From NCBI GenBank assembly GCA_002707155.1, contig PAME01000025.1, positions 1-64,000 on the forward strand: 64,000 bases of DNA. The letters run 5' to 3'. The translations under genes and the position numbers were made by a program. This document shows, in pieces, positions 8,734 through 18,473 of the stretch. The stretch is from Crocinitomicaceae bacterium (lineage in GTDB: Bacteria; Bacteroidota; Bacteroidia; Flavobacteriales_G; Salibacteraceae). Numbering within the stretch: the first letter of the stretch is position 1; the number at the start of each line of letters is the position of its first letter. The notes beneath the pieces are model-generated. The model saw only the letters and a list, made by a program, of their open reading frames with translations. It was not told the origin of the DNA and did not search any database.

Positions 8734-11274
8734 TTATTTTATTACGAACTTTTCAATAATTAAATCTTGCCCAACCAAAATTTCGAGAATATACATGCCT
8801 GGAGCAGAGTCTAAAAGATTGTATAAAAACTCATTTTTACCAGCAATTAATACCGTATTAAAGCCTGATATTTTTTGACCATGGGTATTCCAAACTGCAA
8901 TGTCTACTTCTTGTTCTGTTCCAGTGTTGATTATTAATGCAAAGTTTCCATCGTTTGGGTTTGGCATTGCTTTTACCGAAAACCCACACAAGGAAGAGTT
9001 TACTCTCACCATTACTTCTGAAGCACATCCGAGAGAATCTATACCCTTTAACTTAACCAAGTTCTCGCCCAAAATCATATCCTTTGGATTTAAAAAATAC
9101 TCTGAAGAAGCGGTATCGCCATTCCAGATATAGGTAACTAGTTCTTCTTTTACTCTAAAACGCGCAGAATCACCTGCACAAATGGCTTTATCGCCGACAA
9201 CTGTAATCTCTGGGTTGGAATAGTATTCTATGGATGCAGAGGCTGTATCTGTACAACCCGATGCATTAGTTAATACATAATCCACATTGGCTCTTCCTAG
9301 TCTTGCTGTAATTATAGTCGACTCCACACCATCAACAAAGTAAAGTCCACCAGCAGGCTTGCCTTGAGTAAGCGCCAAGCCCTCTTGAGCGTCGCAAATT
9401 CTACCATAAGGCGGTAAATCAACTTCAGGTGCAGCAAGCACGTTAAACTTAACTTTCAGAGAGTCAATGCCGCAACGACTTTCTAGCACGTAGAACAATG
9501 AGTCTATCCCAACGGAAACAGATTTAGGATCAAACTGACCATTGGATTGAATTCCCAAACCTTCATAATTACCTGTTGCTGGGTTACCTTTTGTCAAGGT
9601 CAACAAGCCAACATTTTGACAAATGTCTTCTACTGCAGCAGATACAATTTGAGGCAAGGTGTCTACTATTATTGGCTTCATCAAGGAGTCTTGACATCCT
9701 TTTCCATCAATGAACTTATAACCAACTTGATAGTTTCCATAGCCAATTGAAGGGTCAAATTGGTTTGACCCAATTATACCGGTTCCATAATAAACACCAC
9801 CTATCGGTGAGCCGCCAGTCAAGTTCAATAGTCCCTGATTTCTACAAGCAAAAGCAAAAGAATCTAAGCTAACTATTGGAACTGTATCCACGGTTAATGT
9901 AAAGTTAATGGAGTCTGTACAAGCATTTGTATCCTGCAAAGTGTAAGTTATAGAGTGCATCCCTATCCCAGCCAATGTTGCAGAGAATGTGGTGTCATTT
10001 ACAATCCCCGACCCTTTATATATTCCTCCAATTGGACTTCCTGCTGTTAATAAAAAGTCACTTGTGTTTTCGCAAATCAAACCTACAGAACCTAATGTCA
10101 ATTTAGGCTTAGATTTAACTAAGATATTCGAATCGACAGAGTCAATACAACCAAATTGATTTGTATAGGTGTAGCTGATTCTCCATGTACCACTAGTATC
10201 TCCAACATATTGACTTCCTATTACATTTAAACCCGAATAAACCCCACCCAATGGTAATCCATTTGTTAAGTTAATGGTATCGTCCTCACAAATAGATCCA
10301 AAAGAAGACAATGTAACTTGTGTAACTGAATCAACTCGAACATATTCAACAGTAGAATCTATACAACCAAACGCATTTGTATAACTATAACCTATAGTAT
10401 CCACTGAATTTGCCATTAATCCTGAATAATTGGTATTTGTATAACTATTTCCGTTCAAACTATACATACCTCCCATCGGAGTACCATTTAATGGAATTGC
10501 AGGAGAACCAAAACAAATCGAGTCTGGAATTGCAAAAGCAACAGCTGTAACTGAATCTACTCTTATTGTATCAGCAACACTATTAAAGCAGCCATTTGCA
10601 CCGGTATACATATAGTTAATTCCAACTCTTCCATTTAATCCAACTGGACTAAATTTACTACCAACCACTCCGGCTCCACTAAACACTCCACCAGCAGGAG
10701 TAGATAATAAGTTGAGGCTATCGTTATTCACACATATACTATCTTGAATAGTGAATGAAACGATTGGAATTGTATCTACGCCAATTGTTTGATTTGTCGA
10801 GTCTGAACACCCGAATGAATTTGTAAATACATACCTTAAAGTAAATGTTCCTGTTCCAGAAAGAACTGGATTAAATAAAGTGTCATTTACGACACCAACT
10901 CCTTTATATATCCCTCCTATTGGAGTAGCAATATTTATTGCTTTTCTAGCTGACCCACCACATATATTAGCAAGTGCAGGGAAGGTTAAAGTCGTTACGC
11001 TATCAACAACTATATTGCTTGATGCACTGTCAGTACAGCTGTTAGCATCAGTAAATTTATAAGTAATACTTTTTATTCCGTTGCCAGCTGCGCTAGGGTC
11101 AAAGCTTCCTGAAGAAACACCTGAACCAAAGTATGTTCCGGATAGTGGCAATCCACCCGATAATGTAAAGCTTGGAGCGTTTGCACAAACTGCTGTGAAG
11201 TTGCCTAGAGTTACCGTTGGTTGTGCGTTTACCGTTATGTTTTTGAGTAGCGGTATTGCTACAACTGTTGCCAT
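8734..11274 (-). pseudogene. Fourth open segment: Ig-like repeats 6-14 and T9SS sorting domain
   Basis: This is 846 residues in its nominal form. The ATG at 11274 is internal to the preceding repeat (GNSCSNTATQ region read out of frame). True homology starts at NITVNAQPTVTL. Nine further repeats, a PKD-like module and the type A sorting domain (last 80 residues, 8737-8982, with PNPNDGNF) follow. Because it lacks a signal peptide it cannot be exported on its own. Confidence 0.65.
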
Positions 11275-12349
11275 CGGTATAACTGTAGGTAATGGTATAG
11301 GTGCCTGCTGTTGCGCTTGATGGGGTGAAGATTCCGGTTGTACTGTTTACGCCTATTCCGCTGTAGGTTCCGCCCACTGGACTGCCACCTGATAAACTAA
11401 ATGCTGGTGCACCAGCACATACTGCACTTAACGCTGATAATGTTACTGTTGGTAAGGAGTTCACTTTAATAGTTCTAGTTGCGGTATCTGTTCCACAAGT
11501 ATTGGAAAACGCATATTTTATCGTGTATGTCCCTGCTCCAACTGCAGAAGGATCAAAAGTTGTTGCCGTACTTCCATTGTATAAATATACTCCGCCAGCT
11601 GGAGCGCCTCCAGTTAGATTAAATGAACCCACATCGACACATCTATCCGAAAAAGCCGTCAAAGATGCAACTGGAACTGGGTCGACTATTATCACCCTTG
11701 TGGCAGTATCCTTGCACGAACCATTGGTTATATAAGAAATGGTAAAACTTCCAGCTCCTGAGATTATTGGATAAAATGTAGAACCAATAACTCCAGTACC
11801 AAAGAAAGAACCCCCTCCAGGAGTCCCATATGTAGATAAGTTAACTGAAAACGTACTTGCACATTGCACTGGAACAGCAGAAAAACCTGCCGTTGGCGCA
11901 GCATTAACGGTAATGTTTTGGTAAGCGGTATCGCTACAGCCAAATGATGTATAAGCATAGCCTAATTGATACGTACCAACAGCAACACTAGCTGGATTAA
12001 ATTGTCCCAAAGAAACTCCAGACCCAAAGTATACTCCACCAGTTGGATTTCCACCACTCAAATTAAAAGTGGCCTCATTTTGACATACTGAGTTCTTTAT
12101 AAGTGTAAAAAAAGCACTTTGCCCTCCAACCCCAATATTTTTATTTGTAGAGTCTTTGCAGCCGTTAGTGTCTGTATAAACATAATTGATATTAAAAGAT
12201 CCTATTCCCGAAGTGCTAGGGCTGAAGACGGTATCGTTCTTTACTCCTATTCCGCTGTATATTCCACCAGCAGGAGTAGCAGAGGTTAAGGTAAAGTCTG
12301 CATCTCCAACACAAGTTGTTGGGAAAGAGGATATCGCAGGCTTTATAGG
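9214..12349 (-). repeat. Fourteen tandem Ig-like protein repeats, about 225 bp each
   Basis: The coded unit is about 75 residues: P.V.L....ICxxxxxFxLTGGxPxGGxYxGxGVxxxxFxPxxxGxGxxxIxYxYTDxxGCxDSxxxxIxVD. Five copies lie before and nine after the frameshift at 11240. Each has a conserved Cys pair, one near the repeat start and one in the GC.DS motif. The copies differ in sequence, so this is an old protein-level array and not a recent DNA duplication. Confidence 0.85.
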
Positions 12350-12499
12350 CTTGTTAATGGTAACTTTTATAACCGAGGAGGTGTCTAAACAGCCTTCATC
12401 AGAAATTGCCAAACTATAATTATCGGTTGCAAATGCTTTAAAAGTAGAATCTGTAGCTAAAAAGAGCCCAAAGCCTGCTCTCAACCAACGGTACTCCAA
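11099..12499 (-). pseudogene. Third open segment: Ig-like repeats 1-5
   Basis: This frame truly begins at about 12558 (ACQGDSVKLW); the nominal TTG at 12499 is inside a domain. It holds a short linker module and five repeats of the C....F.L.GG.P.GG.Y.G.GV type. The reading is correct up to NSCSNTATQ and then becomes nonsense (KHNGKRTTNG), because the A run opposite 11240-11244 is one base too long. Confidence 0.6.
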
Positions 12500-12843
12500 G
12501 TTTGGGTCATTGTTAGACCATAATTTAACGGAATCTCCTTGACAGGCTGAAGCAGGTGTTCACTAAATATTTTTGCTTTTGTGGCTTCGCTGCAGTCAGC
12601 GAATTTTACAATATACGCATCGTTTCCTCCACCTCCCGAAGCTAAAGAAAATATTTTATCTCCAAAAAACAAAGGCGGTTGAGCAAGTCCTGTACAGTAT
12701 ATATTCTTGGAAGTATCGAGAGAAATACCATTTGCTTGATTGGCAAAAGATTGTCCTGAGGTTCCTCTAACCGTCCAAATAAAGTCTCCAGTACTATCTA
12801 CTAGTGACACATAAACTGCTCGAAAGCCAAGACTTCCTGACAC
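12481..12843 (-). pseudogene. Second open segment: last propeller blades
   Basis: This is 120 residues in the same frame as the preceding segment (AYIVKFADCSEATKAKIFSE). The frame is open from just after the TAA at 13015, so the true remnant is longer than the ATG-initiated part. After IFSE the frame is wrong (HLLQPVKE). The expected TPASACQGDSVKLW lies one frame over, across a TT run at 12559-12560. Confidence 0.6.
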
Positions 12844-13014
12844 GGTATCCTTACCAAATATTGACTTATCACCGCCAAACTGACCAGTAATTCCGACATT
12901 GCCTCGATTATCTATTTCTAAGCCGTAGCAATAGTCTTGATTTCTCCATGTGCCGGTATAACCTCCATAGGATTTCCCCCAAATGTACTTACCAGCTGTA
13001 TCCAGTCTAACTAT

Positions 13015-14034
13015 TTAACAATCTATTATGTTACTTGTTCCGCTTATCGTGCTTAGAGTTGAATCTCCAACTTTAAAAGAATTGTAAAAACGACCGCCTA
13101 AATACAAGTTATTGAATTTATCTATTGCCAAACCATAAGCTTCGTCCAAACTAGTTCCTCCATATGACTTCAACCACTTTAAACTACCTCCAGTATCAAT
13201 TTTAGCTAAAAAAATATCTCTAGAGCCAGCAGTGTTAACTGTTTTAGAATCAATTGTAACGGAAATAGAGTACATACCAGAACAATAAATATTACCATTA
13301 TCATCTAAAGTCACTCTTGTTCCAAAAGAAGTTGAAGGAGAACTTACATTTTTAACCCAGTTAAACTTACCACCAATACTATAGCTAGCCACAAATAAGG
13401 CAATCACATTTGAGTTAGTAGAAATAGTGGTGGTATCGAATTTAGCAGACGTTCTATAGGAACCACCTATAACAATGTCCCCACTGGAGTTTACATCTAC
13501 AGTCGGTGTGTAAAAATTATTGTTTGTACTCCAAAATATATTCCCTAATTCCGCAGTTTTTGCCCATTTAACATTTCCCGCGGTATCCAGCAAACCAACT
13601 ACTAAATTGTAACTGAACGACTGGGGCGTAGCCAATGATGCTGTATCTAATTTAACACCACTGGAACGATAAAGTCCAACAACTACAATACTTGTATCTC
13701 CGATTGTTTTAATGCCCGTTAAACCATCATTACCTATTGCTCCAAAACTTTTAACCCACTTCTTATTTCCTCTTACATCATGCTTGACAATAAACCCGTC
13801 GTAAGCGTTATTCTTACCTTTTGAAATTGTATCCGTTCCAAATCGGGGGTTTGTTGTCGTTCCAGTAAAAACAAAACCAACGGTGTAATTATTTCCGTTC
13901 TGATCGGTAGAGATAGCAGCCCCCCCATCATTACTTGTTCCGCCACCTGTAGCAAGCCAGTCTACTTGTTGAGAAAAGCAGGTAAAGCTTGTTATCAATA
14001 AAAGAATAAATATTGCAAGTATATTTTTTAACAT
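13015..14034 (-). pseudogene. First open segment: signal peptide and SBBP-type propeller repeats
   Basis: This is a 339-residue open segment of the broken surface-protein gene. After the signal peptide come blades of about 55-60 residues with W-x-K-S-x-G, D-x-x-G-N-x-Y-x-x-G and F-L-A-K-I-D elements, typical of the beta-propeller/SBBP family. It stops at TAA (13015-13017). The same frame then continues with IVRLDTAGKYIWGKSYGG, a normal blade start, so the stop is internal to the domain. Confidence 0.7.
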
Positions 14035-14174
14035 AAACCTTAGTTAATCTGCGAAATTACTGAACATTCCACCATTAAACCCTTTGTCTTATCAATTGAC
14101 AAGACGCTTTAACACACTATAAAGTTTGGCTAATTTCTAGCCTATTTAGAATTAGATTAAATACTTTCGCTGTT

Positions 14175-15209
14175 ATGAAAGTTGTTGTTACCGGAGGGGC
14201 AGGTTATATTGGATCTCATACTATAATTGATATTGTAGAATCTACTAATTGGGAAATAGTTTCAATAGACTCATATATCAACTCTACCCCCGATACTTAC
14301 AGAAGAATTAAGGAGGTAACCGGCAAGGAAATTGAACATTACAAAGTAGATTTATGCGATAAAAATGCATTGAAAAATGTATTTAATGAAATTGGGGCAA
14401 TTGCTGGGGTTATTCATTTTGCGGCACTAAAGGCGGTTGGCGACTCTGTCGAAAACCCTCTTTTATACTATCAAAATAATATTACAGGACTTTTAAATAT
14501 TTTAGAGTGTTGTGCCAATTACAATATTCCAAATCTAATTTTTTCATCCTCCTGTTCCATCTATGGAAATGTCGATGTTTTACCAGTGGATGAGACGACA
14601 CCATTAGCCAAATCAGAGAGCCCATATGCAGCAACAAAGGCTATTGGTGAAGAAATACTAAAGGATTTTTCTAAGGTTTCAAATACCAACCTTATAGCTT
14701 TGCGCTATTTCAATCCAGTGGGAGCTCATTCTTCGGGATTAATTGGAGAGAACCCGATAAACAAACCAAGCAACTTATTTCCAGTAATTACGCAGACAGC
14801 TGTTGGAATTATCGAAGAGATGCAAGTATTTGGAGCTGACTACAAAACAAGAGATGGAAGTTGCATAAGAGACTATATACATGTTTCAGACATTGCGAAC
14901 GCTCATATTTTAGCCTTAAAATATGCAGTTGAACAAGGGAAATTGGAAAACCTCGAATTTTACAATTTGGGATCAGGAAATGGGGTGAGTGTTTTAGAGG
15001 CAATTTCTACTTTCGAGGACTTAAGCAATATTAAGTTGAATTATAAACTGAGCGCTCGAAGGCCTGGTGATGTTGAATCCATTTATAGTAATAGTAAAAA
15101 GGCCAAGTCACAATTAGATTGGGAAACAAAATTTGCACTCACCGATATGATGAGTTCAGCTTGGAATTGGCAACAGCAACTTGAAAAAGAAAAAAATGAG
15201 CAATCTTAA
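14175..15209 (+). CDS. galE: UDP-glucose 4-epimerase
   Basis: The 344-residue extended SDR interconverts UDP-glucose and UDP-galactose. Visible motifs are NAD-binding TGGAGYIGS (6-14), HFAALKAVGDSVENP, the catalytic Ser region SSSCSIYG (124-131) and Tyr151-x-x-x-Lys155 in YAATK. Full length agrees with bacterial GalE. A near-consensus -7 element (TACTTTCG, 14162-14169) precedes the ATG by 5 bases. The end overlaps the next SDR gene by 14 bases, so the two are an operon supplying nucleotide sugars for the surrounding glycan genes. Confidence 0.92.
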   Translation: MKVVVTGGAGYIGSHTIIDIVESTNWEIVSIDSYINSTPDTYRRIKEVTGKEIEHYKVDLCDKNALKNVFNEIGAIAGVIHFAALKAVGDSVENPLLYYQNNITGLLNILECCANYNIPNLIFSSSCSIYGNVDVLPVDETTPLAKSESPYAATKAIGEEILKDFSKVSNTNLIALRYFNPVGAHSSGLIGENPINKPSNLFPVITQTAVGIIEEMQVFGADYKTRDGSCIRDYIHVSDIANAHILALKYAVEQGKLENLEFYNLGSGNGVSVLEAISTFEDLSNIKLNYKLSARRPGDVESIYSNSKKAKSQLDWETKFALTDMMSSAWNWQQQLEKEKNEQS

Positions 15210-16113
15210 AATTTTAATAACTGGCGGGGCCGGATTTATCCCAGGTTCATTAGCAGCAAAACTTGCTGAAGACCAATCTAATTTTATAGTCGTAGTAGAT
15301 AATTTTCTAACCGGAAAAAAGAAGAATATTCCGCAAGGAAAAAACATTCGATTTATAAAGTGTGATGTAAATAATTACTTGGAAATTGCTCCTGTTATGA
15401 CTAGCCATCAGTTTGACTATGTTTTTCATTACGCGGCAGTTGTTGGAGTAATAAGAACGTTAGCAAATCCTGCAATGGTCCTTGAGGATTTAGCAGGAAT
15501 AAAAAACATTTTAAGTTTATGTAAAAATACTGGGGTAAAAAGGGTATTCTATTCTTCTAGCAGCGAAGTATATGGTGAACCAGTGGAATTACCACAGCAC
15601 GAAGAAACCACCCCATTAAACAGTCGACTGCCTTATGCAATCGTAAAAAATGCGGGTGAGGCCTACTGCAAAGCATTCAAGCAAGAATACGATTTGGATT
15701 ACACTATTTTTCGGTTTTTCAACACCTATGGCCCTTTACAAAGCACTGATTTTGTAATGTCAAAATTTATTCGAGCTGCGTTAAGAAATGATCCCATAAC
15801 GATTTATGGAGATGGGAGTCAAACTAGGACATTTTGCTACATCGATGATAACATTGAATTCACATCAAGGTGCCTTTACGAGGACATGTATGTAAATGAT
15901 GTTGTAAACGTTGGAAATGATGAACAGACCACAATTCTAGAATTGGCACAAATAATCATCGAAGAAACTAAATCAACTTCTAAAATTGAATTCCTCCCAC
16001 CTCTTGGTGAAGGAGATATGACAAGGCGGCAACCGGATATCGAAAAAATGAAATCTTCCTTAAGTAGAGAATTATTGGATATGCGGTCAGGAATTCGCCT
16101 ATTACTGCAATAA
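15196..16113 (+). CDS. NAD-dependent sugar epimerase/dehydratase (extended SDR)
   Basis: The 305-residue extended SDR has a Rossmann motif spelled TGGAGFIPGS (9-18), with Pro-Gly where most relatives have a single Gly. The active site has SSSSEVYG (120-127) and Tyr147-x-x-x-Lys151. It also has RFFNTYGP and a DDNIEFTSRC segment typical of UXS/dTDP-glucose-dehydratase-like enzymes. ATG 15196 is chosen over the TTG at 15181 because it starts directly before the first beta strand. It overlaps galE by 14 bases. The C-terminus (MRSGIRLLLQ) looks short for the family. The exact reaction (UDP-glucuronate decarboxylase, C4-epimerase or 4,6-dehydratase) cannot be decided by eye. Confidence 0.8.
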   Translation: MSNLKILITGGAGFIPGSLAAKLAEDQSNFIVVVDNFLTGKKKNIPQGKNIRFIKCDVNNYLEIAPVMTSHQFDYVFHYAAVVGVIRTLANPAMVLEDLAGIKNILSLCKNTGVKRVFYSSSSEVYGEPVELPQHEETTPLNSRLPYAIVKNAGEAYCKAFKQEYDLDYTIFRFFNTYGPLQSTDFVMSKFIRAALRNDPITIYGDGSQTRTFCYIDDNIEFTSRCLYEDMYVNDVVNVGNDEQTTILELAQIIIEETKSTSKIEFLPPLGEGDMTRRQPDIEKMKSSLSRELLDMRSGIRLLLQ

Positions 16114-16121
16114 TCGAGAGA

Positions 16122-16592
16122 TTAATGGTGATAGGGTAAATTGTGCTTTATAGAATATGCTCTGTAAATCTGTTCAATTAATATAAGTCGGATCATTTGA
16201 TGAGAAAATGTCATCTTAGAAAAGGATATTTTCTCATTGGAGCGCTGATAAACGGAGTCAGAGAAACCATAAGCCCCGCCTACAACAAAGGTAATTGAGG
16301 AAATTCCTGTCAAGGCTTTTTTCTCAAACCAATTGTAAAACCCCTCACTTGAATATTGAACTCCTTTTGCATCAAAAAGAACAACAATATCTGATTGCTT
16401 TAACTTTTTCAAAATCAAGTCACCTTCTCTTTCTTTGAGCTCTATTGTGGATGTCTTACCCCTACTGGAAATATCTGGAATTTCATCCCAACTAAATGAA
16501 ATGAATCTTGAGAGTCTTTTCTCGTACTCCTTAATACCTGTAATCAAGTATTTTTCGGCAGTTTTCCCTATTGTAATTACCTTAATTTTCAT
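16122..16592 (-). CDS. rlmH: 23S rRNA pseudouridine-1915 N3-methyltransferase RlmH
   Basis: The 156-residue SPOUT methyltransferase modifies pseudouridine 1915 of 23S rRNA on the assembled ribosome. Hallmarks are KIKVITIGKT at the start, FVVGGAYGF (102-110), SFSKMTFSHQMIRLILIEQ and the C-terminal PYHH. A longer frame begins at 16724, but its extra 44 residues run over the promoter and into nadC on the other strand. ATG 16590-16592 gives the family's usual length. A TACATTTG element 10 bases upstream confirms this start. It diverges from nadC. Confidence 0.95.
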   Translation of the reverse strand: MKIKVITIGKTAEKYLITGIKEYEKRLSRFISFSWDEIPDISSRGKTSTIELKEREGDLILKKLKQSDIVVLFDAKGVQYSSEGFYNWFEKKALTGISSITFVVGGAYGFSDSVYQRSNEKISFSKMTFSHQMIRLILIEQIYRAYSIKHNLPYHH

Positions 16593-16602
16593 ATCAATGT
16601 GC

Positions 16603-16623
16603 CAAATGTAAACAATACATTTG
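16603..16623. promoter_or_regulatory. Back-to-back -7 elements of rlmH and nadC forming a perfect inverted repeat
   Basis: CAAATGTA (16603-16610), five bases (AACAA), then TACATTTG (16616-16623). Each arm is a TAnnTTTG -7 element, facing rlmH on minus and nadC on plus. The arms are exact reverse complements over 8 bp. The arrangement means polymerase cannot occupy both promoters at once. Confidence 0.6.
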
Positions 16624-16641
16624 CCTTTAAATATGCCGAAA

Positions 16642-17481
16642 ATGAACGCAGAAATAGAAAAACACATCCAACTTTCAATTAATGAAGATATAGGATCTGG
16701 TGACCACAGCGCATTGGCCAGCATTCCAAGAAACGCTGAATCATCTGCAGAATTAATAATTAAGGAAAATGGCGTATTGAGCGGTGTTGAAATTGCGAAA
16801 ACAGTTTTTCATTTAATAGACTCAAAACTAGAATTCCAGCAACTATTAAAAGACGGAACGCCTATTTCAAAAGGTGAAATCGCTTTTAGAATATCTGGTT
16901 CTTCGCAGTCTATTCTCCGTGGTGAACGACTTGCGCTAAATTATATGCAGCGCATGTCAGGAATAGCTACTACAACAAAATTATATGTAGATAAAATTAC
17001 AGGATTAAAATCCAAAATATTAGATACTCGTAAAACAACACCCGGCATGCGGAAATTTGAAAAAATGGCAGTGCTTCACGGTGGAGGGCTTAATCATCGG
17101 TTTGGGCTGTACGATATGATAATGCTAAAAGACAATCATATTGACTATGCTGGCGGGATTGACAAAGCTATGAATGCCACCGAAAATTACTTAAAAGCAA
17201 ATAACTTGAATTTAAAAGTTGAAGTTGAAGCTCGTGATTTAAATGAGGTGCAACAAATACTCACCAATGGAAAAGCCGATAGAATTATGTTCGATAATTT
17301 CAACTACGCAGATACTAAAACAGGAATTGGAATGGTTGGTGAAAGAATGAAAACAGAATCTTCTGGCGGAATTACATTAGATACAATAAGGGGGTACGCT
17401 GAGTGTGGAGTAGACTTTATTTCTGTTGGAGCTCTTACGCATCAAATCCAATCTTTGGATATGAGCCTGAAAGCTATATAG
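16642..17481 (+). CDS. nadC: Nicotinate-nucleotide pyrophosphorylase (carboxylating)
   Basis: The 279-residue quinolinate phosphoribosyltransferase converts quinolinate and PRPP to nicotinate mononucleotide in de novo NAD synthesis. Typical segments are NEDIGSGDHSALASIP, RGERLALNYMQRMSGIAT, LDTRKTTPGMR, LKDNHIDYAGG, VEVEARDLNE and GGITLDTIRGYAECGVDFIS, covering the PRPP and quinolinate sites. The open frame begins at a TTG (16621) that is part of the -7 element, so it is not the start. ATG 16633 or 16642 are the candidates. 16642 matches relatives and leaves a short leader. It diverges from rlmH. Confidence 0.95.
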   Translation: MNAEIEKHIQLSINEDIGSGDHSALASIPRNAESSAELIIKENGVLSGVEIAKTVFHLIDSKLEFQQLLKDGTPISKGEIAFRISGSSQSILRGERLALNYMQRMSGIATTTKLYVDKITGLKSKILDTRKTTPGMRKFEKMAVLHGGGLNHRFGLYDMIMLKDNHIDYAGGIDKAMNATENYLKANNLNLKVEVEARDLNEVQQILTNGKADRIMFDNFNYADTKTGIGMVGERMKTESSGGITLDTIRGYAECGVDFISVGALTHQIQSLDMSLKAI

Positions 17482-17562
17482 AGCATGTAGCAGCCGCTGA
17501 TGAAAGTTTACTGAAATTGAATTCGTGAAATCTACTATTAGTTTTAAAGAATTTACACCAAT

Positions 17563-18402
17563 CTAACCCTTGCTATTGGCACGGGCAATGATCCACTTAT
17601 TATCTACAATCCTTTCTAGGGTAGCAACTCTTTTTAATTCGTTATTCGTATTTTTAAATATGCTTTCAGGAAGTTCATCTAGTTTCAATGGCTTGTAAGG
17701 AATCACTTTATTGTCATGTGTTTCGCTCAATTGATCCAAAATCATTTGTGTTATTCTCTTATCGATATAGTCATGTGTTTCAACTATTACATCACTTATG
17801 CCAATAGATGAAATGAAATTTTCATTGGTAAATAAACCGTATTCAAACCCATCAACGTCGCAAACTACTAGATTTCTTTTTTGTTTAAACTCATCCATAG
17901 TATCATCCAGAAAAACACCTCTAATATCTAAATTAGTGGCATTGTTTTTCTCTTTGAACTCTTTACAAAAATTAAGCGCTTCCGGGTTAGCATCGTAACT
18001 AACTATCTTAGCTTGAGGCATTAATAATGCAAGGCCTACTGCATAATATCCATCTGCCGCTCCAATTACTATTACATTATCATATGAATTGTCCTTAGCT
18101 AAGGATTCAATATCATTGTAAATTTCTGACTCGTAGGTTCCTATTAATTTTGGGATTATTGTACTTGTAAAGGATTTAAAACTTGGGTATTCCATTCCTT
18201 TAAAAGGCCCACTAATCACTTTTAAGTTATTGTGAAGGTAGTTTTCCAGAATTAACCGCTCTAGTTTTTTTCTTCGATCCAAAGTATAGTTAATTCGTTC
18301 TTTTCTCAATAAATTACCAAAGGCGATAAATGGAATTGATATTAACCGAATTACCCCAAATTGCATTAAGAAGTACGTTGTTTTTCTAATTATTGTAACC
18401 AT
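17563..18402 (-). CDS. FkbM-like SAM-dependent methyltransferase
   Basis: The 279-residue protein has a class I SAM-binding core: VIVIGAADGYYAVGLAL (110-126) for motif I, then SYDANPEALNFC for the acidic loop. VCDVDGFEYGLF is similar to the FkbM-type catalytic DVEG region, followed by IVETHDY. The N-terminal 60 residues are basic with a hydrophobic stretch (about 10-30) and may hold it at the membrane. In glycan loci such enzymes O-methylate sugars. The neighbours on the same strand are a glycosyltransferase and a flippase. The methyltransferase fold is confident; the substrate is inferred from context only. Confidence 0.7.
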   Translation of the reverse strand: MVTIIRKTTYFLMQFGVIRLISIPFIAFGNLLRKERINYTLDRRKKLERLILENYLHNNLKVISGPFKGMEYPSFKSFTSTIIPKLIGTYESEIYNDIESLAKDNSYDNVIVIGAADGYYAVGLALLMPQAKIVSYDANPEALNFCKEFKEKNNATNLDIRGVFLDDTMDEFKQKRNLVVCDVDGFEYGLFTNENFISSIGISDVIVETHDYIDKRITQMILDQLSETHDNKVIPYKPLKLDELPESIFKNTNNELKRVATLERIVDNKWIIARANSKG

Positions 18403-18473
18403 CAGTATTCTTGCTTTTATTATAAAGAATTTAAATCAAGATAAGGCCCTCATTCTTGGATAATTCCTTTGTG

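Larger units (their letters stand above)
8734..14034 (-). pseudogene. Giant T9SS-secreted repeat surface protein, interrupted by three lesions
   Basis: Joined, the pieces encode about 1766 residues. They are: signal peptide (MLKNILAIFILLLITSFTCF); a beta-propeller-like region of SBBP-type repeats with NGNIYCSGMY / FNNLYLGGRF motifs; fourteen Ig-like repeats of about 75 residues; one PKD-like module; and a type A type IX sorting domain (PNPNDGNF, end EKFVIK). Three lesions break it. TAA at 13015-13017 lies between IIDC and IVRLDTAG in the same frame. A missing base at 12559-12560 breaks the frame before TPASACQGDSVKLW. An extra base in the T run 11240-11244 (minus-strand A run) breaks it before NITVNAQPTVTL. 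The intact protein would be a cell-surface adhesin or gliding-type protein. The indels could be sequencing errors; the stop is harder to explain that way. Confidence 0.8.

Noticed and set aside
11240-11244. Phase-variable homopolymer tract
   Set aside because: The run is only five bases; phase-variable tracts are usually eight or more, so a simple mutation or sequencing error is more likely.
9214-12349. DNA-level tandem repeat or CRISPR-like array
   Set aside because: The periodicity is at protein level only; neighbouring units differ too much in bases and are not separated by spacers.
16593-16724. 44-residue N-terminal extension of rlmH
   Set aside because: It runs through two promoter elements and into nadC on the other strand; RlmH is normally about 155 residues.
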